In this document: one piece after another, positions 18,003-26,609 of the stretch
Layout: every line of letters begins with the position of its first letter
Numbering within the stretch: position 1 is the stretch's first letter
Origin: Actinoplanes oblitus
Lineage (GTDB): Bacteria; Actinomycetota; Actinomycetes; Mycobacteriales; Micromonosporaceae
Assembly: GCF_030252345.1 (NCBI RefSeq)
Contig: NZ_CP126980.1
Span: 4,479,501-4,543,500, forward strand
Length of the DNA stretch: 64,000 bases
Reading direction: 5' to 3'
Notes under the pieces: generated by a model
Told to the model about the DNA's origin: nothing
Databases searched by the model: none
Seen by the model: the letters and a program-made list of their open reading frames with translations, nothing else
Translations under genes and position numbers: made by a program

Positions 18003-18929
18003 ATGCACGCCGCCGTCCTGTCCACGTTCGACGCCCCGCCGGCCTACCGTGCGCACCCCGAGCCGGTCGCGGCCGGTGACCACGAGATGGTCGTGCGGGT
18101 GCTCGCCGCCGGGCTGCACCACCTGACCCGGTCGAAGGCCACCGGCTCGCACTACAGCGGCAGCGGGGCGCTGCCGCTGGTGCCGGGCGCCGACGGTGTC
18201 GTCCGCGACCCGGCCGGAAGGCTGCGGTACGCGGTGCTCGACGACACCCGGTCCGGCACCTTCGCCGAGCGGACGGTGATCGATGTCCGGCGCAGCGTGG
18301 AACTGCCCGCCGGCGCCGACCCGGTGCGGATCGCCGCGGCGATGAACCCGGCGATGTCCTCGTGGGTGGCGCTGCGCCGGCGGATCACCTTCGCCGCCGG
18401 GCAGCGGGTCCTGATCATCGGGGCGACCGGTAACGCCGGGCGGATGGCGGTCCAGGTGGCCAAGCTGTTCGGTGCCGCGCGGGTGATCGCCGCCGGGCGG
18501 GACGCGGCCCGGCTGGCGGCGCTGACCGCGCTCGGCGCCGACGAGACGTGCACCCTCGACGAGATCTCGGCCGCGGCGGACGTCGACGTGGTCCTCGACT
18601 ACGTGTGGGGCGAGCCCGCCGCCACCGCGATGATCCCGATGCTGACCGCCCGCACGGACCGTTCCGCGCCGCTGACCTGGATCCAGATCGGATCGATGGC
18701 CGGGGCGACGGCGCCGATCCCGGCGGCCGCCCTGCGCGCGGCCCGGATGCGGATCGTCGGCAGCGGCATCGGCTCGGTCCCCGCCCGCGACTTCCTCGCC
18801 GAACTGCCGCAGATCGCCGCGGCGGTGGGGGAGGGGCGGATCGACGTACGGGCGCGGGCGGTGCCGCTCGCCGGGGTCGCCGACGCATGGGCCGCCGAGA
18901 CGGACGAGCGGATCGTCCTCGTGCCGTGA
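18003..18929 (+). CDS. zinc-independent MDR-family quinone oxidoreductase
   Basis: A 308-residue medium-chain dehydrogenase/reductase without visible structural-zinc Cys cluster. The N-terminal GroES-like part carries HHLTRSKATGSHYSG and VPGADGVV. The Rossmann nucleotide site is GATGNAGRMAVQVAKLFGA near residues 140-158. Members reduce quinones or enones with NADPH in the cytosol. GGAGG (17993-17997) sits 5 bases before the ATG. It is divergent from the MarR gene with operators between, so it is probably induced by the quinone-type ligand of that regulator. Confidence 0.85.
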   Translation: MHAAVLSTFDAPPAYRAHPEPVAAGDHEMVVRVLAAGLHHLTRSKATGSHYSGSGALPLVPGADGVVRDPAGRLRYAVLDDTRSGTFAERTVIDVRRSVELPAGADPVRIAAAMNPAMSSWVALRRRITFAAGQRVLIIGATGNAGRMAVQVAKLFGAARVIAAGRDAARLAALTALGADETCTLDEISAAADVDVVLDYVWGEPAATAMIPMLTARTDRSAPLTWIQIGSMAGATAPIPAAALRAARMRIVGSGIGSVPARDFLAELPQIAAAVGEGRIDVRARAVPLAGVADAWAAETDERIVLVP

Positions 18930-18950
18930 CCCGCCGGGCGGTCGTGGCGA

Positions 18951-20228
18951 CTACCCGGGCACGCTCTCCCGGACCGGAACCGCGGACTCCGGGCGAGCCG
19001 GATCGGCGCCGCGCAGCGCCGCCTCGATCCGGCGGTTGCTGGTCATGGTCGCCGTGACGGCGGTCATCGTGAGCAGCAGGCCGGCGGCGGCGTAGAGCGG
19101 GGTGCGCACGTCGAACGCCGAGGCCAGCCAGCCGCCCAGGAAGGCGCCGAACGGTGCCGCGCACATGGCCAGCATGCGCGAGGTGGAGGTGACCCGGCCG
19201 ATCAGCCCGGCCGGCACGATCGCCTGGCGCAGGGACGGGCTGAGCACCATCGTGGCGCCCATCCCGGCCCCGCAGACCGCCAGGGCGAGCCCGGCCAGGT
19301 ACGGGTTCGGTGCCGCGGCGAGGCCCGCGATGGCCAGCCCCTCGATCGCGGCCGTGCAGGTCAGGGCGGTGCCGGTGCCGAGCGCCCGGCCGAGGAGGGA
19401 GGCGATGCCGGTGCCGATCAGGCCGCCGGTGGCCTCCGCCGTGAGCAGCAGGCCGAAGCCGGCCGTGCCGACGCCGAGACGGTCGTGCGCGAACAGGGCC
19501 AGGACGGTCTCCACGGCGAGGAAGGCGACGTTCCCGACCGCCGGGCGCAGGGCGAGCCCGAGCAGCAGCCGGTCCCGGAAGACGTACGAGGCGCCGGCCC
19601 GGGCCTGCCGCAGCAGCGACTCGCGAGCCTCCGGGGCCGGCCGGGCCATGGCCGGCAGCGACCGCACGAGCAGTGCCGAGACCGCGAACGACACCGCGTC
19701 GGCGAGCAGCGGGACCGCCCGCCCGAGTGCGAGCAGCGCGCTGCCCGCGGGTGGCCCGGCGAACCCGGCCATGACAGTCTGCGCGCCACGCAGGCGGGAG
19801 TTGGCGCGCTCCAGGCGGGCGGGCTCCCGGCCGAGCAGGTCCGGCAGGTAGGCCGCGGCGGCCGTGTCGAAGAACAGCCCGCCGACACCGAGCAGGAAGG
19901 CGACGACAGCCAGCAGCGGGATGCTCAGCACGTGGAGTGCGGCGGCCGCCGCCGGGATCGCGAGCAGCAGTGCCCGCGCGGCGTCCGCGACCCACATCGT
20001 GCGCCGGCGGTCCCAGCGGTCCACCAGGGCGCCGCCGAGCACCCCGAAGAGCAGCCAGGGCAGCGTCCCGGCGGCCGTGACGACGGCCAGCACCAGCGGA
20101 TCGCGGGTCAGCGTCAACGCGAGCAGCGGCAGGGCGGCGACCAGCACGCCGTCGCCCAGCGAGGACACCGTCTGGGCGGTCCACAGTCGCCCGAACCCGG
20201 CGGGCAAGGTGCGTGCGTCCGAGGTCAT
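18951..20228 (-). CDS. MFS transporter, putative efflux
   Basis: A 425-residue protein with about 12 membrane segments and an MFS loop motif GGALVDRWDRRRTMWVADAARALLL. It is similar in layout to macrolide-type (MefA-like) exporters. Its ATG overlaps the stop of the ArsR-like regulator gene by one base (TGATG), so the two form a repressor-transporter operon. The substrate cannot be told. Confidence 0.85.
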   Translation of the reverse strand: MTSDARTLPAGFGRLWTAQTVSSLGDGVLVAALPLLALTLTRDPLVLAVVTAAGTLPWLLFGVLGGALVDRWDRRRTMWVADAARALLLAIPAAAAALHVLSIPLLAVVAFLLGVGGLFFDTAAAAYLPDLLGREPARLERANSRLRGAQTVMAGFAGPPAGSALLALGRAVPLLADAVSFAVSALLVRSLPAMARPAPEARESLLRQARAGASYVFRDRLLLGLALRPAVGNVAFLAVETVLALFAHDRLGVGTAGFGLLLTAEATGGLIGTGIASLLGRALGTGTALTCTAAIEGLAIAGLAAAPNPYLAGLALAVCGAGMGATMVLSPSLRQAIVPAGLIGRVTSTSRMLAMCAAPFGAFLGGWLASAFDVRTPLYAAAGLLLTMTAVTATMTSNRRIEAALRGADPARPESAVPVRESVPG

Positions 20229-20863
20229 CAGGCGTCACCCCCGGTCTGCTCGGCCTGCTCGCCCTGCTCGGCCTGCTCGCCCTGCTCGCCCTGCTCGGCC
20301 TGCTCGCCCTGCTCGGCCTGCTCGCCCTGCTCGGCCTGCTCGGCCTCGCCGGCCTTCGCGGGCCGGAACAGCGCGAAGACGAGTGACACGTCCGGCAGAG
20401 CCGGATCGGAGAGCGCGCGGTACTCGTCCGCCAGGGCCTGCAGCTTCGCCCCCAGCTCGGTGAACTGCTCGTCGGTGAGTCGCAGGTGGGCCATCCGCAC
20501 GTGCCGCTCGTCGTCCCGGGGCGCCGCCTCCAGGTCGGCCACCGCGTGCCGCATCAGCACCTCCGGCTGTCCCGGCCCCGGGTCCGGCAGCGTGATGCTC
20601 CGCGCGGCCATCGCGTAGTACCGCTCGACCACCCCGCGCACCTTCCGCGTGCGCACCACCGTCACCAGGCCGGCCCGTTCGAGCAGCCGCACGTGGTAGC
20701 TGGAGCTGCCCTTCGCGAGACCCACCCGGTCGGCGATCTGGGTGATCGTCGCGGGCTCGAAACGCAGCACGGCCATGATGCGGTGCCGGGTGAGGTTGGA
20801 GACGGCGCGCAGCTGCTCCGCAGTGGAGACGTGAATCGTCTCGGGGAGATCATCGTCAGGCAT
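20228..20863 (-). CDS. ArsR-type winged-helix regulator with EQ-repeat tail
   Basis: A 211-residue protein whose N-terminal winged helix (LRAVSNLTRHRIMAVLRF, ITQIADRVGLAKGSSSYHVRLLERAGLVTVVRT) is typical of HTH_20/ArsR regulators. A helical middle follows, then a tail of eleven AEQ/GEQ tripeptides (about residues 174-206) encoded by a 9-bp tandem repeat. The ATG directly abuts a perfect inverted repeat, leaving no room for a ribosome site, so leaderless translation is likely. It is co-transcribed with the MFS gene. The tail is probably disordered and length-variable. Confidence 0.85.
   Translation of the reverse strand: MPDDDLPETIHVSTAEQLRAVSNLTRHRIMAVLRFEPATITQIADRVGLAKGSSSYHVRLLERAGLVTVVRTRKVRGVVERYYAMAARSITLPDPGPGQPEVLMRHAVADLEAAPRDDERHVRMAHLRLTDEQFTELGAKLQALADEYRALSDPALPDVSLVFALFRPAKAGEAEQAEQGEQAEQGEQAEQGEQGEQAEQGEQAEQTGGDA
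20246..20344. repeat. 11-copy 9-bp tandem repeat inside a regulator gene
   Basis: Eleven units of CTGCTCGGC or CTGCTCGCC run without interruption and encode (A/G)EQ on the minus strand. Units of 9 keep the frame, so slippage would change tail length without disrupting the protein. Confidence 0.95.
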
Positions 20864-20897
20864 GCGCTAATGGTCAACGATCCTTGACCATTAGCGC
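20864..20897. promoter_or_regulatory. perfect 14-bp inverted repeat operator
   Basis: Arms 20864-20877 (GCGCTAATGGTCAA) and 20884-20897 are exact reverse complements around a 6-base spacer. The element touches the start codon of the ArsR-type gene and lies 68 bases before the HAD gene. It is almost certainly the autoregulatory operator. Confidence 0.8.
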
Positions 20898-20965
20898 AAG
20901 GCCTTTTTCGCGATCGTCGTCAGTGGATTCGTGTCGGGCCGGCGGCCGACCTACCATCCGGGTCC

Positions 20966-21565
20966 ATGGCCATCGACACCGTCGTCTTCGATCTCGGCGG
21001 TGTGGTCTGCCGCTACCAGCCGGAACTGCGGCTGCGGGAGCTCGCCCGGCTCGCCGGCCGGGAGCCCGGCGAGGTGCGCCGGATCCTCTACGGCGGCGGC
21101 TTCGTCGCTCAGACCGAGATGGGCTACTGGACCGCCGAGGGGATCGTCGCCGAGATAGGCCGCCGGCTGGGCCGCCCGATCGGCCGGGCCGAGCTGGAGG
21201 CCGCCTGGCTGGCCGCGTTCCCGGTCGACGACGAGGTCCTCGACCTGGTCGCCCGCGAGGCGACACGACACCGCGTCGCGGTCCTCACCAACAACGACCT
21301 GCTTCTGCGCGAGGCACTGCTCCGTGCCCGCCCCGAGTTCGGCGACCGCTTCGGCGCCATCGTCTTCTCCGCCGAGATCCACGCCGTCAAGCCGGCGGCC
21401 GAGTCGTACCGCCGGGCGCTGTCGATCATGGACGTCGAACCGTCCGCCGTGCTCTTCGTCGACGACTCGGAGGCCAACGTCGCCGGATCCCGCCTGGCTG
21501 GCCTGTCCGCGGTGCGTTTCCACCACGCCCAGCAGCTCGGCGCCGAACTGGAGAGGTGCCGCTGA
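20966..21565 (+). CDS. HAD-superfamily hydrolase, subclass IA
   Basis: A 199-residue cytosolic hydrolase. Motif I is VVFDLGGVV, with nucleophile Asp9 and Gly in place of the usual second Asp, as in many FDxGGV members. Motif II is VLTNND, motif III the Lys in HAVKPAAESY, and motif IV FVDDSEANV. The cap is a small helical insertion. The substrate is probably a phosphorylated metabolite or a haloacid-type compound and is not predictable. The ribosome site is weak. It is divergent from the ArsR operon. Confidence 0.88.
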   Translation: MAIDTVVFDLGGVVCRYQPELRLRELARLAGREPGEVRRILYGGGFVAQTEMGYWTAEGIVAEIGRRLGRPIGRAELEAAWLAAFPVDDEVLDLVAREATRHRVAVLTNNDLLLREALLRARPEFGDRFGAIVFSAEIHAVKPAAESYRRALSIMDVEPSAVLFVDDSEANVAGSRLAGLSAVRFHHAQQLGAELERCR

Positions 21566-22019
21566 GGCGCACGTCGCCGTTCCCGCCGGATCGACCGGAG
21601 GAGTCGCCCGTCACCCGCCGCCTGCGCCAGCCGCGGCCGGCTCGAGTTCGCGCACACAGCCTGGCGCCGAAACCAGCCGTCCGCCGCCGGACCGATGCGG
21701 GTCGTTCGTCGTTTTCCCCGGTACGACTTGGAGCCCCGTGGCAATCGGCTCGCGAGGCCCGGCCCCCACCGGACCGCGGCGCGTGTCGTGCGGGTCCGCC
21801 GGCCCGCACGGCCGGCCCCCGGAGCTCAGCTTGGCGTTAACCTCCGGGTCCAGGGCGGTGTCGCCGGAGGTGAGACCGTTGCGCTGATGCGTCGGTTACA
21901 TTGCGTGACATGCAGAGATCGGTCGTGGTTGGGCCGGTGAGCAACCGCGCGTTGAATGCGGCAGAGCGGATGTTTCATGCTGGCTGACCTACCGACCTCG
22001 ACGGGACGCTGGTGGCGCC
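21566..22019. other. gene-free stretch holding one copy of the 80-bp repeat
   Basis: No supported gene lies between the HAD hydrolase and the WYL regulator. The only structure seen is the dispersed repeat at 21720-21799 and its GC-rich palindromic surroundings. The remainder looks non-coding. Confidence 0.6.
21720..21799 (+). repeat. dispersed 80-bp repeat, copy A
   Basis: It begins GGTACGACTTGG and ends GTCGTGCGGGTCCGC. It matches the copy at 39281-39360 at 69 of 80 positions without gaps, with further similarity (CCCGCACGGC) just after the end. It also matches the inverted copy at 39438-39517. It contains short palindromes such as CTCGCGAG. It is non-coding and lies between genes. Confidence 0.85.
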
Positions 22020-22982
22020 CTAGGCTGCTGCGTCTGCGTAGGTGAGTAGGCGAGCGGCCAGCGCGCGTACCTCGGCTCTGAGCTCGGCGGGTCGTTCGAT
22101 GGTGAAGGACCAGCCGAGCCCGGCCAGCATCTGGGCGGCGCCGTCGAGGTGTTCGGCTCGGGTGGTCAGCCGCACTCCGTTGGCGACCTCGGTGAGTGTG
22201 CCGACCGAGGGAGGGATTCGCCGCCGTGCCTGGGCCAGGCTGGTGTGCAGCAGGACCGAGACGTCGTGGGCGTAGGGCACCGAGGCCAGTCCGGCAAGGA
22301 CATGGCCGGTGGGGTCGAACCCGGCCGGTACCTCGAACGCCCCGTCGGTGGCGCGGATAGCGCTGATGCGGTCGAGTCGGAATGTCCGCGCGGATCCGCT
22401 GGCGTGGTCGCGACCGGTGACGTACCAGCGGCCGTTGTGGAAGACCACCCCGTACGGGTCGAGGCCGCGCTCGCTGGAGCGACCATGCCAGGTGGTGTAG
22501 GTCAGCTGTACCGGGTGCCGGTGGCGGGCCGCCTCGGCGAGCACCAGCAGCACTTCGGTGCCGGGCGGGGCGGGTTGTCGGACCGGTCCGGTGACGTCCA
22601 TGGTGATCAGTAGGGCGTCGATGCGCCGGGCAAGGGCGGCTGGCAGTACCCGGCGCAGCTTGGCGGTGGCGCTCTCGGTGGCCGCGTGATCGGCTGTGAC
22701 CATGCCCGCGCGGCGTCCGGCGGCAAGGCCGAGGGCGATGGCAACCGCCTCTTCGTCGGTGAGCATGAGTGGCGGCAGCTTGTATCCGGGCGCGAGCCGG
22801 TACCCGCCGTAGCGGCCACGACGCGCTTCGACCGGGATGCCCAGGTCGAGGAGGTGGCTCGCGTAGCGGCGGACGGTGCGCTCGTCGACGTCAAGCCGTC
22901 GGGCCAGGTCGCCGACGTTGAATGCGCCGCCCGACTGGAAGATCTCTAGCAGGGCCAGTACCCGCGCTGTCGGCCTGGACAA
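22020..22982 (-). CDS. WYL-domain transcriptional regulator
   Basis: A 320-residue protein with an N-terminal winged HTH of HTH_11/DeoR type (VLALLEIFQSGGAFNVGDLARRLDVDERTVRRYASHLLDLG), a linker helical region (PPLMLTDEEAVAIALGL) and a WYL ligand-binding domain (VQLTYTTWHGRSSERGLDPYGVVFHNGRWYVTG). TTG is chosen as start because AGGAGG (22989-22994) lies 6 bases before it; upstream in-frame starts run into the neighbouring gene. It is divergent from an alpha/beta hydrolase gene that is probably its target. Confidence 0.88.
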   Translation of the reverse strand: MSRPTARVLALLEIFQSGGAFNVGDLARRLDVDERTVRRYASHLLDLGIPVEARRGRYGGYRLAPGYKLPPLMLTDEEAVAIALGLAAGRRAGMVTADHAATESATAKLRRVLPAALARRIDALLITMDVTGPVRQPAPPGTEVLLVLAEAARHRHPVQLTYTTWHGRSSERGLDPYGVVFHNGRWYVTGRDHASGSARTFRLDRISAIRATDGAFEVPAGFDPTGHVLAGLASVPYAHDVSVLLHTSLAQARRRIPPSVGTLTEVANGVRLTTRAEHLDGAAQMLAGLGWSFTIERPAELRAEVRALAARLLTYADAAA

Positions 22983-23038
22983 AGACGTCCTCCTAATCCG
23001 GGCGGAAACTGTCCGGTACTGACCGTAGCGTGCCGAGC

Positions 23039-23779
23039 ATGACGACATTCGTACTGGTCCCCGGGTTCTGGCTCGGCGCCTGGGCCTGGCATTCGACGGC
23101 CGCTGAACTACGCCGGCACGGCCACGACGTGTACCCGATCAGCCTGACCGGCCTCGGGGAGCGCGCTCACCTAGCCCGTCCCGACACCGACCTTGATGTC
23201 CACGTCACCGACGTGGTCAACCTCCTGCGCTACGAGGACCTTCGCGACGTGGTCCTCGTCGGGCACAGCTACGCCGGTAGCGTCGTCACCGCGGCCGCCG
23301 ACCACGTCATCGACCGCGTCGCCCAGTTGGTCTATGTCGACACCGGCCCGCTGCCCGACGGCGTGACGCAGGTCGAGTTCACCCCGCCGGCCGAGCGCGA
23401 GCGCAACGCGGCATTGGTGGCCGACCACGGTGACGGGTGGCGGCTGCCGCCGCCGCACTGGGCCGACCTGGCTGCCAGCGTGCCCGACGTGGATCACTCG
23501 ATCGTCACGCTGCTGCGCGAGCGGTCGGTCGACCAGCCGTGGGCGACCGCAACCGCCCCGGTCCGGCTGACCGGGGCGTGGGAGAAGCTGCCCAGACTCG
23601 GCGTGCTGTCAAGCTTCACCGCCGCGCAGGTGCAGGGGATGGCCGCGACACTGCCGCTGTACCGTCACATGACCGACGACGGGTGGCGCTACGAGGAGCT
23701 GCCGACCTGGCATTGGCCGATGCTCAGCCGACCGGTCGAGCTGGCCGCGATCCTGCACCAGGCGCGGCTGATGCCATAA
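23039..23779 (+). CDS. alpha/beta hydrolase
   Basis: A 246-residue alpha/beta fold enzyme. VLVPGFWLGAWAW is the oxyanion-type N-terminal motif, GHSYAGS the nucleophile elbow (Ser near residue 80), and the terminal His lies in LPTWHWPMLSRP. It resembles the salicylate-esterase/hydroxynitrile-lyase-like group by its early GFWLGAWAW motif. An in-frame GTG lies 9 bases upstream; no good ribosome site discriminates between them. It is divergent from the WYL regulator with 56 bases between. Confidence 0.85.
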   Translation: MTTFVLVPGFWLGAWAWHSTAAELRRHGHDVYPISLTGLGERAHLARPDTDLDVHVTDVVNLLRYEDLRDVVLVGHSYAGSVVTAAADHVIDRVAQLVYVDTGPLPDGVTQVEFTPPAERERNAALVADHGDGWRLPPPHWADLAASVPDVDHSIVTLLRERSVDQPWATATAPVRLTGAWEKLPRLGVLSSFTAAQVQGMAATLPLYRHMTDDGWRYEELPTWHWPMLSRPVELAAILHQARLMP

Positions 23780-23824
23780 CCGCCGCTGCCGGCTGACGGC
23801 ATAACCGCCGCTGCCGGGTGACCA
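23775..23824. repeat. 25-bp tandem duplication over a stop codon
   Basis: Two adjacent 25-base units (23775-23799 and 23800-23824), differing at a few bases, begin CATAACCGCCGCTGCCGG. The first contains the TAA of the alpha/beta hydrolase gene. Confidence 0.8.
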
Positions 23825-23981
23825 CACCAGGCCACGCGGCAGCGGTACGCGGTCAACGACGGGAACCGAAACCCGGCCATGCCACCCAAGCAACGTCCGC
23901 AATTCGGCTAGTTCCGTGCATTCGTCGAGGAACGTCCGGCCGTGGCGGCTGTGACGCAGCGTTAGCCGGTCCGGTGATGCG

Positions 23982-24185
23982 GTGACGCTTCGGAACCTGC
24001 GCACGACCAGCGCCAGGCCAGCGCGTGCACCGAAACCAACTCGCCCCGGTCCGGGACGCCCGATCGGCTCCCGCAACCGGCATGCCGCCACCCGCTACGA
24101 CGTGGGACTCATGCTGGTCACCGGCCAGGCGCATCAACGACCGGCCCACCACAAGAAGGGCACCAAGCCCCGTCGCACGGGTTGA
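23982..24185 (+). pseudogene. 3' remnant of an IS4-superfamily transposase
   Basis: A 67-codon frame matches the C-terminal end of the transposase at 51618-53078: LRNLR.TS, APKP.RPGPGRP.GSRNR, TRY.VGL.LVTGQAHQRPAH.KKGTKP. Degraded similarity extends about 80 bases upstream with stops, and the catalytic domain is absent. It is a dead insertion fragment between the hydrolase and the glycerophosphodiesterase. Confidence 0.85.
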
Positions 24186-24194
24186 AGCACAAGT

Positions 24195-25256
24195 TCAGGC
24201 CCTCGGCCGGTACGCCCGGGGCAGCCGCATCCCCCGCTCCGCCATGATCTGCCGGACCCGGTCCGGGTAGTCGGTGATGATCCCGTCGATGCCCATGTCC
24301 ATCAGCGCCTCGATCGTCGCCGGATCGTCACAGGTCCACGGAACGACCTTCAGCCCGTACGCATGCGCCTCGCGCACCATCGCCGCGCTGACCTGGAACC
24401 GGAAGCCCGGATCCCGGACCGTCCCGTTCTGCGGGGACCCGTAGACCGGTGACAGCACCCGGACCCCGGGAACCGCCGCCGCCACCCGCACGACGTCACC
24501 GCCGAAGTCGTCGGCGTCCAAGCCGCCCAGCCATGGCGACGCCCCGGGCTGACCGACCTGGAGGAAGTCGAAGTTGCTCAGCGCCACCAGCGGCCACCGG
24601 GGCGCGAACCGGTGCATCAGCATCAGCGCACCCCAGTCGAACGACTGGATGGTGACCTGCCGTTCGATCCCCGAAGCGTGGATCTCCTCGTACACCCGCC
24701 GCACGAACAGCTCCCGCGGCTGCGTCTGCTCCGGCGCGCCCGCCTCCACCTTGGTCTCGATGTTCAGCGTGACACCCCAGGCGCGGTATCGCCGGACCAG
24801 GCTGAGCACGTCCTTGAGCTGCACCATCCGGAAGCCCTTGACGACCTCCTGCTCCGGGAATCCCGGCAGCTGCTGAAATCCGCAGTCCAGCGTCCTGATC
24901 TGGGCGAGCGTCAGATCCTTGATGAGTTTGCCGACGTAGGGATACAGCGGATCCCCCGGCGTGACCGGCGCCGTGTCGCGGCATTTCACCGCGCTGATCC
25001 GCCGGTCGTGGTTCACCACGACCTTCTCGTCCTTGGTGACGTGCGTGTCCAGCTCCAGCGTGCTCACGCCCAGCCGCAACGCCTTCGCGAACCCTTCGAG
25101 CGACTCCTCGGTCGTCAGGCCGAGCCCGCCCCGATGAGCCTGCAGATCGAAGGTCGCGGCGTGCCCGGCCGGAGGGCAGGCGGCCGCCGGGGCGGTGCCG
25201 CCGGCCACCAGCGCGCCGGCGAGCGCCACACCGAGGATCGCTTCTCGCAGGACCAT
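24195..25256 (-). CDS. secreted glycerophosphodiester phosphodiesterase
   Basis: A 353-residue GDPD-family enzyme with a signal peptide (about 1-28, ending APAAACP). The TIM barrel carries the catalytic HRGG motif (QAHRGGLGLTTEESLEGF), the metal ligands in TLELDTHVTKD, and the second catalytic His in VVNHDRR. Later strands are LNIETKVEAG and VVPWTCDDPATIEALMDMGIDGIITDYP. It hydrolyses glycerophosphodiesters to glycerol-3-phosphate plus alcohol and probably scavenges phosphate or carbon outside the cell. GGAG sits 8 bases before the chosen ATG; an upstream in-frame ATG at 25283 is possible. Confidence 0.92.
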   Translation of the reverse strand: MVLREAILGVALAGALVAGGTAPAAACPPAGHAATFDLQAHRGGLGLTTEESLEGFAKALRLGVSTLELDTHVTKDEKVVVNHDRRISAVKCRDTAPVTPGDPLYPYVGKLIKDLTLAQIRTLDCGFQQLPGFPEQEVVKGFRMVQLKDVLSLVRRYRAWGVTLNIETKVEAGAPEQTQPRELFVRRVYEEIHASGIERQVTIQSFDWGALMLMHRFAPRWPLVALSNFDFLQVGQPGASPWLGGLDADDFGGDVVRVAAAVPGVRVLSPVYGSPQNGTVRDPGFRFQVSAAMVREAHAYGLKVVPWTCDDPATIEALMDMGIDGIITDYPDRVRQIMAERGMRLPRAYRPRA

Positions 25257-25412
25257 CGCTCTACTCCGATCGACGATTTCCACCGCTCGTCAGCACCATA
25301 GGTCCGGTGTGGCGGGCCCGGGTGAGAACGCGATGAACGACGGCGAAGCAACACGCCACCATCACATCCCGAGCGTTCACCCCGCGCCGGAGCGAGCGCG
25401 CCCGCTGTCCGG

Positions 25413-26363
25413 TCAGGCCGTTCCGGCGAGGGACCAGACGGCGGCGGCGATCGCGTTCGAGCCCAGCGCCATGCTGTTCGTGCTCACGTCCGTCAGGTTG
25501 TCGCAGGCCCGGTGGTAGCACGCGCCCAAAGCGCTGAGACTGCGCACCGAGCTGACCCCGGTGACCTTCACACCGGCCCGCTTGAAGGCGGCGTGGTCGG
25601 AGCGGTCATCGGTGTCCAGCGACGGGTTGACGGTGATGCCCTGCCCGGCGAAGTAGGTCTTGAACGGCGCGTTCAGCCCGTTCGACTGGCCCTCGACGTA
25701 CAGGCTCCAGCCGACCGTCCGCCCGTTCTCCGGCTTGTTGCCGATCATGTCGAAGTTCAGGTAGGCGTCGATCTTCTTCGACTCGCCGCTGGCCAGGTGC
25801 GAGACGTAGTAGCTGGAGCCGATGTCGCCCTGCTCCTCGGCACCCCAGAAACCGAACCGGATCCGCTTCTGCGGCCGCAGCCCGGCCTGCGAGATCGCGG
25901 CGGCGTTGGCCAGCAGCGCGGCGACGCCGGACCCGTCGTCGTTGATGCCCGGACCGGCCGCCACCGAGTCCGAGTGCGCGCCCGCCATGACCACGTGGCC
26001 GGCGTCGCCGTAGGGCCACTCCGCGACCACGTTGGCGGCCGACTTGCCGCCGGTGGTGAAGTTCTGCACGCTGGTCTGCCAGCCGAGCGCGTCCAGCTGC
26101 TGCTTGATGTAGCTGACCGTCGAGCTGAACCCGGCGCTCCCGATCACCCGGGTGTTGTTGCTGGCCTGCGCGAACCCCATCAGCTTCTGCAGGTGCACCA
26201 TCGAGGCGTCCGCACTGATCACCGGCGGCGCCACGGCGACCAGCGCCACCGGCGCCGCAGTCACGACCGTCGCGGAGGTGTCGGCATATGCCGTCCCGGT
26301 GACCGCCACCGCGGTGGCGAGCGCGGCGGCCACGCCGGCATAGGCAAACTTGCGAACCCGCAT
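25413..26363 (-). CDS. secreted M28 zinc aminopeptidase
   Basis: A 316-residue enzyme resembling the Streptomyces griseus aminopeptidase. A signal peptide (1-27, ending TAYA) precedes the peptidase domain. Co-catalytic zinc ligands are visible: His in GAHSDSV, bridging Asp in GINDDGSG, the catalytic Glu pair in WGAEEQG, Asp in NFDMIGN and His in CYHRACDN, with a probable disulphide between the Cys there. It removes hydrophobic N-terminal residues from peptides, complementing the endoproteases in the window. GGAGG lies 4 bases before the ATG. The 49-base leader and 26364-26609 show nothing further. Confidence 0.93.
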   Translation of the reverse strand: MRVRKFAYAGVAAALATAVAVTGTAYADTSATVVTAAPVALVAVAPPVISADASMVHLQKLMGFAQASNNTRVIGSAGFSSTVSYIKQQLDALGWQTSVQNFTTGGKSAANVVAEWPYGDAGHVVMAGAHSDSVAAGPGINDDGSGVAALLANAAAISQAGLRPQKRIRFGFWGAEEQGDIGSSYYVSHLASGESKKIDAYLNFDMIGNKPENGRTVGWSLYVEGQSNGLNAPFKTYFAGQGITVNPSLDTDDRSDHAAFKRAGVKVTGVSSVRSLSALGACYHRACDNLTDVSTNSMALGSNAIAAAVWSLAGTA

Positions 26364-26609
26364 TGTTCCTCCATGGGGGATGGATGGCGAACCACGGGGC
26401 CACGGCGCCGCCGGGGATGGACGGCAGCCGCTCCGATCGGCCTTGCCGTCGAACCTTACTGATCCCGCCCGGCAATTGACCCATACCAATATGACCATCA
26501 CATCTCGTCGCGAACGGATCGTCCCGGAGTCGATCCGAGAGGGAAGTCCGGCGGGGTTGTCCCGCTCAGCTCGGCGGCGGGGGAGGGCCGATCCGCTAGC
26601 CGTGCCTTC

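Noticed and set aside
20246..20344. CRISPR-like regular repeats
   Set aside because: Units are 9 bp with no spacers and encode a protein tail, so this is a coding tandem repeat.
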